Positions 12,176 to 24,129 of a DNA stretch of 64,000 bases are shown one piece after another. Numbering within the stretch: the stretch's first letter is position 1; every line of letters begins with the position of its first letter. The notes beneath the pieces were generated by a model. It made no database searches. It saw only the letters and a list, made by a program, of their open reading frames with translations, and was not told the DNA's origin. The position numbers and the translations under genes were made by a program. The stretch is from Hetaerina americana (Eukaryota > Arthropoda > Insecta > Odonata > Calopterygidae), in contig JAKTNV010000010.1 of NCBI GenBank assembly GCA_022747635.1, positions 45,049,027 through 45,113,026 on the forward strand. The letters run 5' to 3'.

Positions 12176-14039
12176 AAAACATTAAAAAACCATTTTATCA
12201 TCGAAATGGTCTCCCAATGGTTACCATTACTATGATTGATTTTTACTTTGAAATTTTGGTTTTCATTACGTCAAACTCTTATTTTCATGGTAGAGTATGA
12301 ATGCCTTCCGTAGGTCTACTGCTTCTTAAGTTAAAATCTTCGGCGGGGAGCACGCCGATGAAGCCTCGAATCACCTCGAAATGGGGAAGTTGTTGATGAA
12401 GTTCCGACCTAGGCTGACGAGGCATGTGGCCGATGAAGTTGAGGGAGACGGCTATGTCGTCTTTCGAAAACTACAGAGCACCAGGGTGATGGCTCGGACT
12501 TCCCGGTTGCAAAGCTACATGGATATCGAGGATATGGCCGAATCAACTGCCAGACTAAAAATGATATAACATTGGACTTGGAAATTGCCTCACGCACCCT
12601 TTTTCCCATATTTATTAAACTGATTCTGAAGCACGAGTTCATTCATGCACTAAACATGAGGCAAAGAATTATTGACCACATAAAATCCCTAAGTATCACA
12701 GTGTTGAATGTTTTTCAAATGAAGTTGAAAATTAGCATAGAAAAATGAGGAAATAATTTTATTGTACGTTAGACATCGGATAAAAAAATCTGATTATTTT
12801 GAGGGAAAGGACAAGAATACAAATCGCCATACAATTACTATACGAGATAACCTTATATGAGAGCCCATTAAGAGACCTCGTTCCTAGGGTACCTGTGGTT
12901 CAATTTTTTGTGCAGAGTAGAGGAAGTAATCCATTCTTTAATACATGTAGAGCCAGTCATTCTATTCCACATTGGTAGGTCGGATAATAATGGCAATTTT
13001 GAGAGAGACAATCATTGTCAAATAGCTTGAAATATTCGCTTTTCCCTTGGAAAACTTAATGAAACGAAACAAAAAGAAAAGAACTTATAGTAACACGGAT
13101 CTTGCCTTTGCGGAATATGAGTACCTTCTGTATAATACGAGACACATAATACCATTTAACCCTTTGCGCTGGATTGCCTGGAATATTATAGATCTGGGAA
13201 CGAAAGTGAAAAAGTCAGCTTCATTCGTCTATAACCTTTATTTATGAGTGATCTTTTGATCAGAATATGTGAATGCACTCCTTATGCATGCATACCTCTC
13301 TATGTCCTATTATTTTTGACCAAGTGGCTTAGACAATCAGACGAAAAACACGGCTTCTCTGTGGTTAGTAGCGGCGACATTGGAACTCTGGGCGGTGACT
13401 CCTTTTTTGCGGGGTAAAGTGTAAGCCCGCTAAAATTACTTGTGTATTATTTGAAATGTACGGTAACTTTTTTGGTTTTACAATAATGAAAAATTTTCCT
13501 CAAATATTCCATGCATTTTCTTCCCAAACTCATGCAACATAATTTTCGACTCCACCTAGAAGACACGTTTCTCGGCGTGAATATTCCTCCTCTGCTATCT
13601 GCTATGCATATGTGCAGAGGGAATTGCACAACTTTCATCTCACCCTTACCAAAGTGAAGATTCCGACACAATCGACTTTAAATGCTATGTCAAGTACTGT
13701 GAACGCCGAGTCGTCTACTGTTAACCCTTCTTCAGATACGGAAGCCGCCGGGGTAAGCGGCCATAACTGTTGAACAACCCATTCTTTATTCTTAAAAGAA
13801 GAGAAAAAAATGGAGCAAACGACAACTGTCGCGTCAATTAGAGCCGCTACATGCTGGATGCGTGTGCATAAACTCTCCTTAGTGTATCGAGGTCAAAAGT
13901 TCAGCTCGTATGTAACCCTCTTCTCGAAATGGGAAATAATGAATCGTCGTCGAATGAGGAGGAAGTCATTAGCTGCACCGGCGCATTCATTCATTCATTC
14001 ATCGCCAGATGGCCATTTTCGCGGAAAGCACTAAAGCAC
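12176..14039. other. unique non-coding sequence
   Basis: No gene recognised. The frame 12381-12569 (62 codons) and its antisense shadow lack any family motif. A short (ATTC)4 run lies near 13985-14002. Confidence 0.4.
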
Positions 14040-14290
14040 TCGAGAGGGAAAACGAACTAAGGGGCTTGGGGGGGAGGAAGGGGTGAAAGGCGGAAGAATG
14101 TGGGACCGGCGGGAGGCAAGCCTGATAATTCGGACGTGTCGAGGGCACCAGGGCAGTAGGGACCGCCGCCTAGAGGGGTGGTCGGCGGCCGTGGGGCGGG
14201 GCCCCCGGCTTAGTTCCCTCCTCCCCGCCCCCGCACCCCAAACCCCTCGCATGACGAACTTTCGAGGTGCAAGATGCCGTAAGCAGGTTA
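14040..14290. other. G-rich, CpG-bearing tract
   Basis: Plus strand is G-rich with several GGGG runs, then turns C-rich near 14215-14245. Overlapping frames on both strands are composition artefacts. Confidence 0.45.
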
Positions 14291-14708
14291 GGCGCCAAAC
14301 GGGTGATAAGGACGTCCATGCACTCTCGAGAGGAAATAAACTGGCATTATCCTAACAACAATATTTGTGCTCTGTTCCCAAGTGATGAGCATTCAAAGAT
14401 TTCACGCTTCCATTTTTTTCTATATCTCGCAAGTGAGATTCCTCATACTAGATTTTCTAATATGCTTCCTTTTTTGCGTAGTTTCAGGCGAAATGATGTA
14501 GGATTAGATAATGCAGTATATCGAAGTCTGGTCGGAAATAAATTTATTAACGAGCGAAAACGTGCCAGTGCTTTATCACTTAAACGCCTCCTTTTTCTTA
14601 ATAGGTCTGAATCTTTTATTTTAATTTGTACTCCCAGTAAGTTCGCGTGGAACATAAAGGAAAATCATGGAGCAGGTCAAGTGAGGTGTTTGTAAATTAA
14701 TGCATTAA

Positions 14709-14756
<48 letters not shown>

Positions 14757-14812
14757 CACTCACACGTTACTGTTAATAATTCCGTCGAAATTATTAAGAA
14801 ATAACGTGTGAG
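14757..14812. repeat. 56-bp hairpin unit, copy 1
   Basis: An imperfect palindrome: CTCACACGTTA at the left pairs with TAACGTGTGAG at the right, and the inner TTAATAATT pairs with AATTATTAA around a CCGTCG-type loop. Its right half (CCGTCGAAAT, then AAGAAATAACGTGTGA) matches the right arm of the foldback at 15455-15737, so it is probably an internally deleted derivative of that element. Confidence 0.75.
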
Positions 14813-14834
14813 TATATATATATATATATATAAG

Positions 14835-14889
14835 CACTCACACGTTACTGTTAATAATTCCGTCGAAATTATTAAGAAATAACGTGTGA

Positions 14890-14890
<1 letters not shown>
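14835..14890. repeat. 56-bp hairpin unit, copy 2
   Basis: Base-for-base identical to 14757-14812, separated from it by 22 bases of mostly AT repeat, giving a 78-base period. Identity over 56 bases points to a very recent tandem duplication of hairpin plus AT run. Confidence 0.8.
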
Positions 14891-14925
<35 letters not shown>

Positions 14926-14974
14926 TATATATAACCATATTATATATATAATTATATACATATAATTATACATA

Positions 14975-15223
14975 CATAAACACAGTAATCAACCCGAAGG
15001 TCGGTTTAGTAGGTGATGGTAGAGTTCACCCAGTACTAAGCCCTATACGGCGTGTGAAATTCACACATCAAGGTAGGGGGGCCAGTTCCTTTCCCGGTGC
15101 CGGTTATGGTTTCCCAGGGACACCTGGTACCCGAAAAATCACTTTAGCTTGGGTGGAGCTGCAGGTGGCCAGAGTAACCTGCCTGGGAATCGAACCCGGG
15201 ACCCTCCGATCAGCAGTCCAACG

Positions 15224-15225
<2 letters not shown>
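14975..15225 (-). mobile_element. SINE family B, copy 1 (truncated in the tRNA head)
   Basis: Matches 27628-27903 along its length (CAGTAATCAAC, TAGAGTTCACC, GTGTGAAATTCACACATCA, GGGGGGCCAGTTC and GGTTTCCCAGG in the same order). The tRNA-like head is on the minus strand at the right end, with B box CCCGGGTTCGATTCCC. The head stops at AGCGTTGGACTGC, inside the A-box side, where an (AT)n run begins. Both ends therefore abut AT repeat. Confidence 0.8.
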
Positions 15226-15258
<33 letters not shown>

Positions 15259-15269
15259 CGTTGGACTGC
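15213..15269. repeat. 13-bp inverted SINE ends flanking (AT)n
   Basis: GCAGTCCAACGCT (15213-15225), an AT run of about 31 bases, then AGCGTTGGACTGC (15257-15269). The right piece is a second start of a family B tRNA head in the opposite orientation. The result is a small foldback with an (AT)n spacer. Confidence 0.75.
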
Positions 15270-15336
15270 ATATATATATGTATATAATGTATATATATAT
15301 ATATAAATATATATATATATACATATACATATATGC

Positions 15337-15401
<65 letters not shown>

Positions 15402-15417
15402 CATATATGCATATATG

Positions 15418-15454
<37 letters not shown>

Positions 15455-15459
<5 letters not shown>

Positions 15460-15735
15460 AATACACAGTAACACACAATATAGAAACACAAAAAAAGAAG
15501 AACAATCACACGTTATTTCTTGATATTTCGACGGAAACAATCCGTCTTCCTCTGAAGATATAGAAGTAATGACTCAGTCACTCACAGTCATTACTTCTAT
15601 ATCTTCAGAGGAAGACGGATTGTTTCCGTCGAAATATCAAGAAATAACGTGTGATTGTTCTTCTTTTTTTGTGTTTCTATATTGTGTGTTACTGTGTATT
15701 GTACTATTCGGCACTTCTGTGTTACGTCTACGAAA

Positions 15736-15737
<2 letters not shown>
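15455..15737 (+). mobile_element. foldback element with perfect 120-bp arms and 32-bp tail
   Basis: The left arm (15455-15574) and right arm (15586-15705) appear to be exact reverse complements with an 11-base loop (CAGTCACTCAC). A single-copy tail (15706-15737) follows, then (AT)41. The right arm holds a hammerhead-like core at 15606-15634: CAGAGGA, one extra A, stem GACGG/CCGTC, then GAAA. The layout (inverted copy, spacer, direct copy, single-copy tail) is the same as for the elements at 10609 and 32885. No protein is encoded. Perfect arms imply recent formation or active gene-conversion-like repair. Confidence 0.8.

Positions 15738-15819
<82 letters not shown>
15738..15819. repeat. (AT)41 microsatellite
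   Basis: Forty-one uninterrupted AT repeats immediately after the tail of the foldback element. Confidence 0.98.
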
Positions 15820-15821
<2 letters not shown>

Positions 15822-16065
15822 TCTTTATTTATTTATAAACATAAAAAAGACCTTTACTCAAGAAATATTTCTAATTCATAACTAGAATGAAAAGTCCTTA
15901 AGAAATGCTTACGGGCAGGCCATTATCGTAAATTACTCTAGTTGAATTTTCTCATGGCCCTATATCCACGGAATCTTCATGGTTTCACAGAAAATAGTTT
16001 ATAAAAACGAGCAAATAATCTTGTGCACCACAATGATTTCAATATTTCTTCTATTATTATTATAG

Positions 16066-16325
16066 GCAACCAACCGGTTAAGGTAGGATTTTGGATGGAC
16101 ACAACTAAATAATACTGTTGTCTCACTTAACAACAGACAACCCAACATTCTACTCTGTGAAAAGCCCTTCTTCAATGCCGCATACTTCCTCCATCACATC
16201 TTTCCGTCCAACATCCCTAACCTATTCCCTCCCCTTCCACGTTTTACTGACATTCTCCCCTCCATCACAGTCTTCATCATCCCATTGCCCATCAATAAGT
16301 TCTGCATTTATCTTTCCTGTCTAGA
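16066..16325 (-). mobile_element. LINE 3' end relic, family F copy 2
   Basis: Minus-strand translation around 16130-16220 reads RLGMLDGKM, a stop, WRKYAALKKGFSQSRMLG and then CLLLSETT, the basic C-terminal tail of a non-LTR reverse transcriptase in broken frame. The distal DNA (16072-16101) matches 6871-6903. Only the 3' end is present. Confidence 0.5.
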
Positions 16326-16540
16326 TGAATAAAATAAGATGATTTCCTGTAAAAATGAATCACTTGAAATAAATATAACTTGTTCATTTAAAAATATTCT
16401 CGTATTTTATGACGAAGAACCCTATAGCTCTTTGTAAATTTTTATTAAAGAGCCTTAAAGAAGAGAGACAGAGAGTCAGATTACCCGTTTTGCACCTATG
16501 ATATCTCCTTCTCCCGTGCTGATGAAACTAAAGTTTTTTG

Positions 16541-16665
16541 CTCAACTTTCCACAGCCCTTGCTCCGAAACGGGTAATACACCACCCAATCCCTTTTCCCA
16601 CAGCGGGATTTTGAGCCCGAGGGCCTAGCTCGTCAGCCTGCAAATGAACAATACACGAACGTAAC
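16541..16665 (-). repeat. possible tRNA-like SINE head
   Basis: GCGGGATTTTGAGCCCGAGG near 16602-16621 is the reverse complement of a B-box T-arm (GGGCTCAAAATCC), and GCTGACGAGCTAGG on the minus strand precedes it. Single copy and weak A box, so tentative. Confidence 0.3.
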
Positions 16666-17015
16666 GTGATCGGTAGGCAATCTCTCATCCCACGCTGCTT
16701 CAACCGTCCATCCGAACTACATTCCCCGCTGGCCAAGCATACACATGACCCTCGATTGAACTCGTTCACCCGACTGTATCCGCCGGCGTGCATCAACTGG
16801 AGGTGGTATTCCCCGAAATATAATTCCCTGGTTGGTGAATCAGATGGGAGGGAATGTGACACTCAGCTGAATAGAAAAATGACTGCGTGAGCAGAGCAAG
16901 AATGGGGCAAAGATTACGGAATAAAAATCCTTGGCGCACGCCTTAATCGTGTTTTTAATAAATGTAGCCGAAGGGATTTCGAAATAGGGTAGGGAAGGGG
17001 GATGTCGAATAGATA

Positions 17016-17210
17016 AGGGGCGTGGTAGCCCAGAGAATAGATTGTTTCGCTAATGATTGGTGGGGCCTGATTCAAATTCAGATGAAGTTAGAGACGTCAC
17101 CTTTACCCAGTCGGTTTGATATTCTAGATCGGGTTTTACCTTGCGATACGGAGGAGGCACGAAGAAAGGAATTGAACCCAGTTGGTACCGGAAGATTCGT
17201 GTCTTTTAAA
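17016..17210 (+). mobile_element. tRNA-derived SINE candidate
   Basis: Starts GGGGCGTGGTAGCCCAGAG (A-box form TGGTAGCCCAGAG) and has GATTCAAATTC about 40 bases later (B-box form). An unrelated body follows. Spacing of the two boxes fits a tRNA head. No second copy was found in the window, so SINE status rests on the head alone. Confidence 0.4.
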
Positions 17211-17214
17211 TGAT

Positions 17215-20200
17215 AGGGCTTAGCTCAAGGTAAGTCCAAAACCTCTTTCATCAAAAAATTTAACTCTCAGGGTCTCTTTGACTCTAGTGGCCAGTTCAAA
17301 AATTGTAACCTTCCAAGGTTCAAACATTTATGACGACGAAACCATTCAAATGACCGACGATTTGGAATGATTAATTGATGTTCCATGATTTTGGGGATTC
17401 CACACACAAAATCTCATGACCGTAGAAGATATTTCAATGAATTTCTCTTAACATCCACTTTACTTAGCGCTAATATTTCCTCCCTCACGACTAAATTTGC
17501 TGAATTTTCCAAGTTTTCCATATTTCCCATACCTTGGAGAAACCGTGATAAAGATAAAAAAAAGAGATGTGTATATTCTAGGGTAAATTTATGCCGCTTC
17601 CAGCGCAGAAGGGCGGCACAAAGCCAGTTTCTCTCACATGAAAGCAGTCATGTCTCCTTGATCCCATTTCTTTTGCGTCCCTCCTACTTCGGGGGCAACA
17701 GTTACGCAGCCTGGACCATGCGCGAGGCAAAACCGACCCGCAAAAGAGGGGAGTCGAAGGAAGGAATAAAGGGAGGGAAGATGGGGAGAGGCAGTGTGAA
17801 GATGGGAGGAGCGGAGTGGGGCAGTGGAAGTCTCTCTCACAAGCACAAGCGATGAAAAGGGTTCACCCTCCCCCGGAATTCTCGGCGATGTACTACAGCG
17901 ACTCGTAATCTATTATGCGCGTCGCGGGCAAAGAAGGGAAGAAACATTATAACGTAAGATTAAATTGCCTGAAGCTTTGAAGAGATCGCATCGCGCGGAC
18001 TTGCGTTGAGTTGTGGATCTTTTAAATTGCAGGCGGCGGGGGAGGAGACGAGATCAATGAAGAACTTCCCTTCTTCCGTCAAACGCGCATTACTTATGCC
18101 AAAAGATTAAATAGAAAATAAAATTTGCTGGAAAATATTTATGTTAACTCACCCAAGGGGTTCGAGTTTGGAGTCATTCTGGAGACTTTGCTTTCTTCAA
18201 TAAAATAGTTTTATGGGAGGCGTTCCTCCTCGCGTATCCTCGCACTTACGTACCCCTTATTCTCCTCCTGAAATACTCCAGTTTTTTTTAACATTAAGGT
18301 GAAAATGTAGCTAATCCTCAAATGTCGCAACAGGCACTTGAATTCACCGAGAATCTTAATAGACTCTTCATTTTAGGATGTTCAGCATGCAGCCGCAAAG
18401 CCATTGATCCTATGCTACGAGCGTTTTGCATCAAAGACTTCTAAATATTTAAGACACAGTCATCTGACTTGGGTAATGATCCAAGTCGCTGTATGGTTTT
18501 CACTAGCAACAAGTATCTAACAACTTATAGGAATATCATTAATACTGCAATTTAATTGGTTCGCGTTATTTTTCGCAACATGTACCGTTTCATTGATAAA
18601 ATGGATCCGATAGTTAAATATTCAATAAAATAATGCAATACAAAATATTTTATCTTTAGTAAATTCATTTAAATATGTACATAAATAAGTAAAGTAATTG
18701 ATTTTAGAAACTAAACCTTAAAAACTCTCATCAATTCTTCAAACACTCAAGTTGATGCCATTATTTGACAATGAATTTTGAAATAAAGTTCTTTCTTGTT
18801 AAGTGGACCGCATTAGAGGATATAGAGGTATAGGTCGAAATAAGCACTAATTTCTTAACATATTCTAACCAGATTCTTTGTTGTCTGCTGTATAAACATT
18901 TCTGCGAATTGGACATATCCAGAATCAAAATTTCCAGGAATACAGGTCAAAACTATTTTTTATAATATGTTTAAATAGATTTGAAGAGTTCAAGTTCTTC
19001 TAATATTGAATTAACAAAGTAACAAATCTTTAAATCTTATTATTATACTTAAACGCTGAAGTAAGTTATAATTCAAAATAACTCTTTTGAAATTTTCATT
19101 TTCAATGTGTTTTTCGGATGAAAAAAATTTAAATAAGTGCTCCAGCTGTGTGCCTTCTGCCGACCAAGCTAAGAACTACTTGTAAAAAATGAAGAATGCA
19201 AACATTTAGAGAACTGTTGTTTTTTTGGAAATAATTAAATGCCTAGTTTCTTGAACTTACTAATAATGATTTCGTCTTTAATTCTTCATTATATGAACAC
19301 AACACGAAAGTTATAAGACTGATTTTGATTCTAGGATTACAACTTATTTATCTCTGCTGCGTGTTTAAGAAACTCTTTAACATAAAAATTCATCATGTTA
19401 TTCACTACGATGAGACTCTGCTTTATTTTATAATATTCCTAAGTGTCTATTGCTGGAAGTGCCGAGATAATTGATACATCTCTCCGTTCTGCACCTTAGT
19501 CAATGATACTATTCCTTTTCTAATTGTAACTTAGACATGTTTGCGTCGCGAGAGGAAAATATGGTTTCTCGCTTCTGTACTTTAATGATAAATTTCTAGT
19601 TCTTAATAGTTACAAAACCAAAGGATTGGGCTAAGTTTTCGGTTGGATTATATATATATCGTAACGTACCGGTATTGGGATATCCTTGTGAGATGATGGC
19701 TGACCGCCACTACTTATAAGAGTCACGGGACATTCTAGGTGCGGAGGTTTTAGAATGGCAAGAGTGCTAAACCCGTTCCTTCCGGTGGAGCGATGTAGTA
19801 GGAAGTTTCCCCAATCGCTTTCCTTGGCAAGATCTTTAACCAGGATATGGAAAGGAGGCATTAGGAGAACAGGCGCCAACGTCTTTTACTTAAATGCTGC
19901 ACATCGAATTTTAAGCGCTAGGCTTTAAACCGGCCTAGAACTTGTGTCCCAATAAGCCATATATAGAGTCGAAAGAGTGGGAATTCTCCCAAGTGCAGGA
20001 GACCGTAATAGTCACGGCAAGTAGTCAAATGAGAGGATATAAATGGCAGAAGATGAGTGAGACTGCGAAAAGGAGAGCGACGGGTAGCATAAAGTCGAGA
20101 GGTGAGAGAAATCGTGTTTCTGCTGAGTGGGAAGCATTGTAACATTGTGAAGGGAGTAGGTACAACTCTTTTACAAAGTAAACTAGAGTATAAGTATACT

Positions 20201-23200
20201 TCGAAATGACAGAACCTATGCGATCATGTGTTAACATAATTCAACTTATGTGATGTCCTCCAAAAGTGTTTTATCGTGTAATATACTACCTAATAGGGGT
20301 TTAGTTCAAAGCATAAATTAAAACTTCAGGGTATGCTAAGGTGGGATTGGTTTCTAATTAATATAATTTCACATTTCGGCCTCATCTTAAAGGAAAGGAG
20401 TTAGATTGAACACAAAAAAGTTGTCAGCGTATAATAAAACTAACAGTATTGATTGTGAGTAACGTTAAAAATTACAGGTCATTTTAAGTTTTTTGAAAAG
20501 AACAACATATACAATTTTTAATTATTTTTAATAAAATTAAAAAAAAACATGGACGTATAAACGAATATTTATGAAGAAAGCGACAAATTGGCAATACCTA
20601 TACTGACGTCACATCAATTTTCCGTCTCTACAATTATTTGGATGAATTTTCGGAAAAAAATAAACAATGCCTAATAAATCTCGTCAAGAGAGAAAAGAAC
20701 TGAGCGATGAAATATGAATTTACAGTATCTAACATCATGAATTATTAAATAAAATGTGAGTTTGAAAATCGAAAACCCTAGGGTTTACTATAAATATGAA
20801 GTTTCTTCAAGTTCTAAAACCACCCAACATTTTCTCGGGACTGGGGGTAAATAAGTATTTAACCCCAGTCCCTGATACCCTGGGAGTAAATCCTTATTTA
20901 CCCTCATTCCCGATAAATAATAGTAAAGAGGTTAAAGAGAATAAATAAAATGCTACTTAGCTTTAAAATACGATGACACTCCTTATGAATATGAGACACA
21001 AATGACTACGTAATTGATTTTACAGGGTCATTTCGTTTTAGCAGTTGTGGGAAGCGTTTTTAATACTTAGAAATAGCGTTATGGTGAACAAAAACAGCGA
21101 TTTAATAAACCGATTTCTCCTCTTGCATTATTGAATATCCATCAGAATTCGTCATTAATCGAGTGAGAAATGTAGTTATGGCGCTGTGTTATGACTGATG
21201 TGAGTGAGAGGGTGCGGCGTTTCAAATAAAAAGCGAATTTTGTGTTGTAACGAGCCCAAGAAGTCTCAGCCACGGGCAAAGCGGTTTTTTCAGTGGGCAA
21301 AAGGCCTCCTACATGAGCGTTAACTGCAGCCAGATAATCATGGTATCGATGCTTGAGAACGTGTGTACGTCTATGACGAGATTATTTAGAGAATTAACTG
21401 CAGAGTCCACCTTCTGATGTCGGTAAGTTGACAGATAAAAATTAAGATATCTTAGAGCTAGAATGTACGTCGTAAATGTATATTTTGGGTTAACATCACT
21501 TAAAAATTAGCGCTTCATCTGTAAAAAGTATTTACACAGTAAATACTTCATACAAATATTAGAATGTTGAAATATTTGCATTATGGTGACCAAAGTAACT
21601 TCCCTGCAATGGGTTTGATAATACAAGCTAGTAGCAGTCCACAAGCGTGGGAGAGTCTTACTTTCCCCGGAACGGCTTTCCATTTTCATGCTCTTCTAGT
21701 GGAACGGTCCAAAATGCTAATACCTGATTTTTTCATGATTCTTTGGTGAAAAATTCTGGAGAAAGTAGAAGAAATGGATTTTGGAAAGATGAGAAAGGTC
21801 GAATTCAACCCCTTAAGGTCGAAAAGAGGTTGAATCCGACGTTCTAGGGAAGATTTGAATGATCTTTTATCATATCTTTGTATTTTTCTGTCTCATTTCG
21901 ACCTAATAAAATGAGAGTTCCAATTCAAATTTTATAGCCTAGATTAACAGACCACAAAAGCGTTCATTTTGAATTATTTACTTCGTTTGATGTTCCACAC
22001 TTGTCCACTCTTTGATCTTTGCATCACTGATCCTTAGGACTTTTCTAACAAGGGCTCAAATCCATGTCCTCTTCAATCTATGTTCGATTGACCACTGTTT
22101 CTGATTTTAAGGATTTCTCTGATCTCTGCTATCCCACTCGCTGGAAAAACAACAGCACTTGGCGAAACAAATCTTGGAGTCCAAGGAGAAGAGAATTCAC
22201 TTTCAAGTAACAATGGATCTTCCATCTGAATTATTCATATTTTATCCAGCAGAGCTTTCATGTTTGCATCAGCTTCTTTCATACCGGCAGCATGTCTGGA
22301 GTGTTTTTCCCAAAACTTTTTTTTTGGAAAATTTATTTCTATTTCATGGTAATTTACTTTTAAATATTTTGCGAGAGTTTCCTATACTATTGTTTCACCG
22401 TTTGGGTGTTAATTGAGGCTCTTCAACTTCAATTAGTGGACAGTTTCATACTGATATGCATTCGATGCACTCAATATTGGTATTTTTCCAAACGATTAAT
22501 CAATGGAATTCCTAGAATTTATTCAAACCTATAATTCAATTTGTTTTGCCTGTAGATACGAATAGTATAATAGATTATACTCGTATAATAGATTTTTCTA
22601 TAATCATATTAAACATATTCTGGATTTTTGCATCGAACTTGGAGCTCCTACCGATGAACCTTAAGTTTAAAATACCCATGCATAGGCTCCGAAAATTTCC
22701 GACATATTTGAAAAGGCAATAGAGTTCATAAAATGCAAAAGGTCATAGAATGCAAAAGGAATATTTTTATGGAGACATTTTGAGCATTTCTTTTTAAATT
22801 TTACGCGGTACTACACTTATGTGAAATATATTTAAAGAAGTAAGTATTTAAGTATATTTATTGCTATGAAATTGAAAATTATTTTGACGGTAAATATCTC
22901 AAAAATTAAGTTGGATAGTTTGATCCAAGTAAATCCAAGCCAAGAGTGGATCATATATTTCCGCGTTTAATGCGTGAAGGAAATTCCACTCAAATTTAGG
23001 AAATTTGGGCAAATGAAATAATTTTGTCCTGGCAAAGCAAACTTTATTTATTTCCTCGGGAGTGGAAACCAGGCACAAGTCCTAATAACCTTTAATTGGG
23101 TGCACTACTTAGCGCTTGGAACTCGCACAGTACTACCCGTTGGCTAGGATTCCAAAATACCTTTTCAGTGAGATTGAGAGAGATATTGGCTTCAAGCTTC

Positions 23201-24110
23201 TCGATTAATTACTCAACATGGATTATTCTATAAAAAATATACAAGAAGTAACACAAAATAAAGTTCATTAAAAAATTCAATAATTTGAAATGTCCTGCAA
23301 ATTTCCTTGTCACTGTTTTCTTACGACAGACAAGATCTTCTAGCGATGAAGGGCTGTATGAGCTGTGCTTATCTCACTATTAGGTAATCCCAAGTATAAA
23401 GATTTGTAAAAAAAAGTCACTGATTGCACGTCTATTTTTACACAGGTGAACTTCCCAGCACCAGTGCAGGATATCGAACTTTTAATAAAAATGGAGCGTT
23501 CAACTTGATTTTACTTTTTGTTACTTTAGTTTTTGCTGAGCTCTAAGGCCCCATATGGAATCTATATTGACTCATATGTTGCAGAGAAAAGTTATTTGTC
23601 CTTCGCGCTTAACCACAACCAGGAAAATGAAGATTCGCGATAGGCGGACCTTCCCGAGCATTAATCCGAAGTAGATGGTGCCATCATAGGATTGGTGAGA
23701 GATAGAGAAAACGAATCACTTACCAAATTCCCTCCATATTTTTTACCCTTGTGGTTACTTTTCTTTTTGCCTATTCACGTAGCTTGACTTACAGTTATAT
23801 GCAAAGGCACTTAGAGATCGCTGATGGCAAAATATTTGTGTTTCATTCATTGTAGAGAGATGAAACCTGCAACATTTGACACCACCCCTTTCCTGGTAGA
23901 TTTCATTTATCATATTTTAGTTGTAAATGACCCATAAAACAATTGGTTTTCTTTTTTCCGTTTAAAACATTATTTTTTGGACTTAAACATTCTACGAAAA
24001 ATAAATATTCAAAGTGGGAAAAAATCATGACATACTTTTAAAGTTAATTAACATAGTAAAATATATACGGGGTGAAACGTATACGGGGAATATGTTAACA
24101 AACTAACAAA
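17215..24110. other. long unique non-coding stretch
   Basis: Almost 7 kb without a recognisable gene. A mildly GC-rich, G-biased patch lies at about 17700-17850 and continues weakly to 18060. The reading frames at 19631-20240 and 22159-22416 show no domain. One clear hairpin (20837-20872) is listed separately. Confidence 0.4.
20837..20872. repeat. GC-capped hairpin
   Basis: GGGACTGGGG and CCCCAGTCCC pair perfectly, with TAAATA/TATTTA extending the stem nearly to the centre. A related motif in weaker form follows (GGGAGTAAAT, then ATTTACCCTC). No poly-T run follows, so there is no terminator argument. Confidence 0.6.
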
Positions 24111-24129
24111 ATATTGGGATGTATTTAAA

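Larger units (their letters stand above)
14712..15454. repeat. cluster of (AT)n microsatellites
   Basis: Runs of alternating AT occupy 14712-14754, 14813-14833, 14891-14921, 15226-15256, much of 15270-15400 and 15423-15454, interrupted by hairpins and a SINE. Frames reading Tyr-Ile or Tyr-Ile-Tyr repeats here are translations of the microsatellite and not proteins. Several mobile elements abut these arrays directly, which suggests either preferential insertion into AT repeats or AT-repeat growth from element ends. Confidence 0.9.

Noticed and set aside
15104..15885. Many frames of Tyr-Ile repeats on both strands
   Set aside because: They are translations of (AT)n microsatellite.
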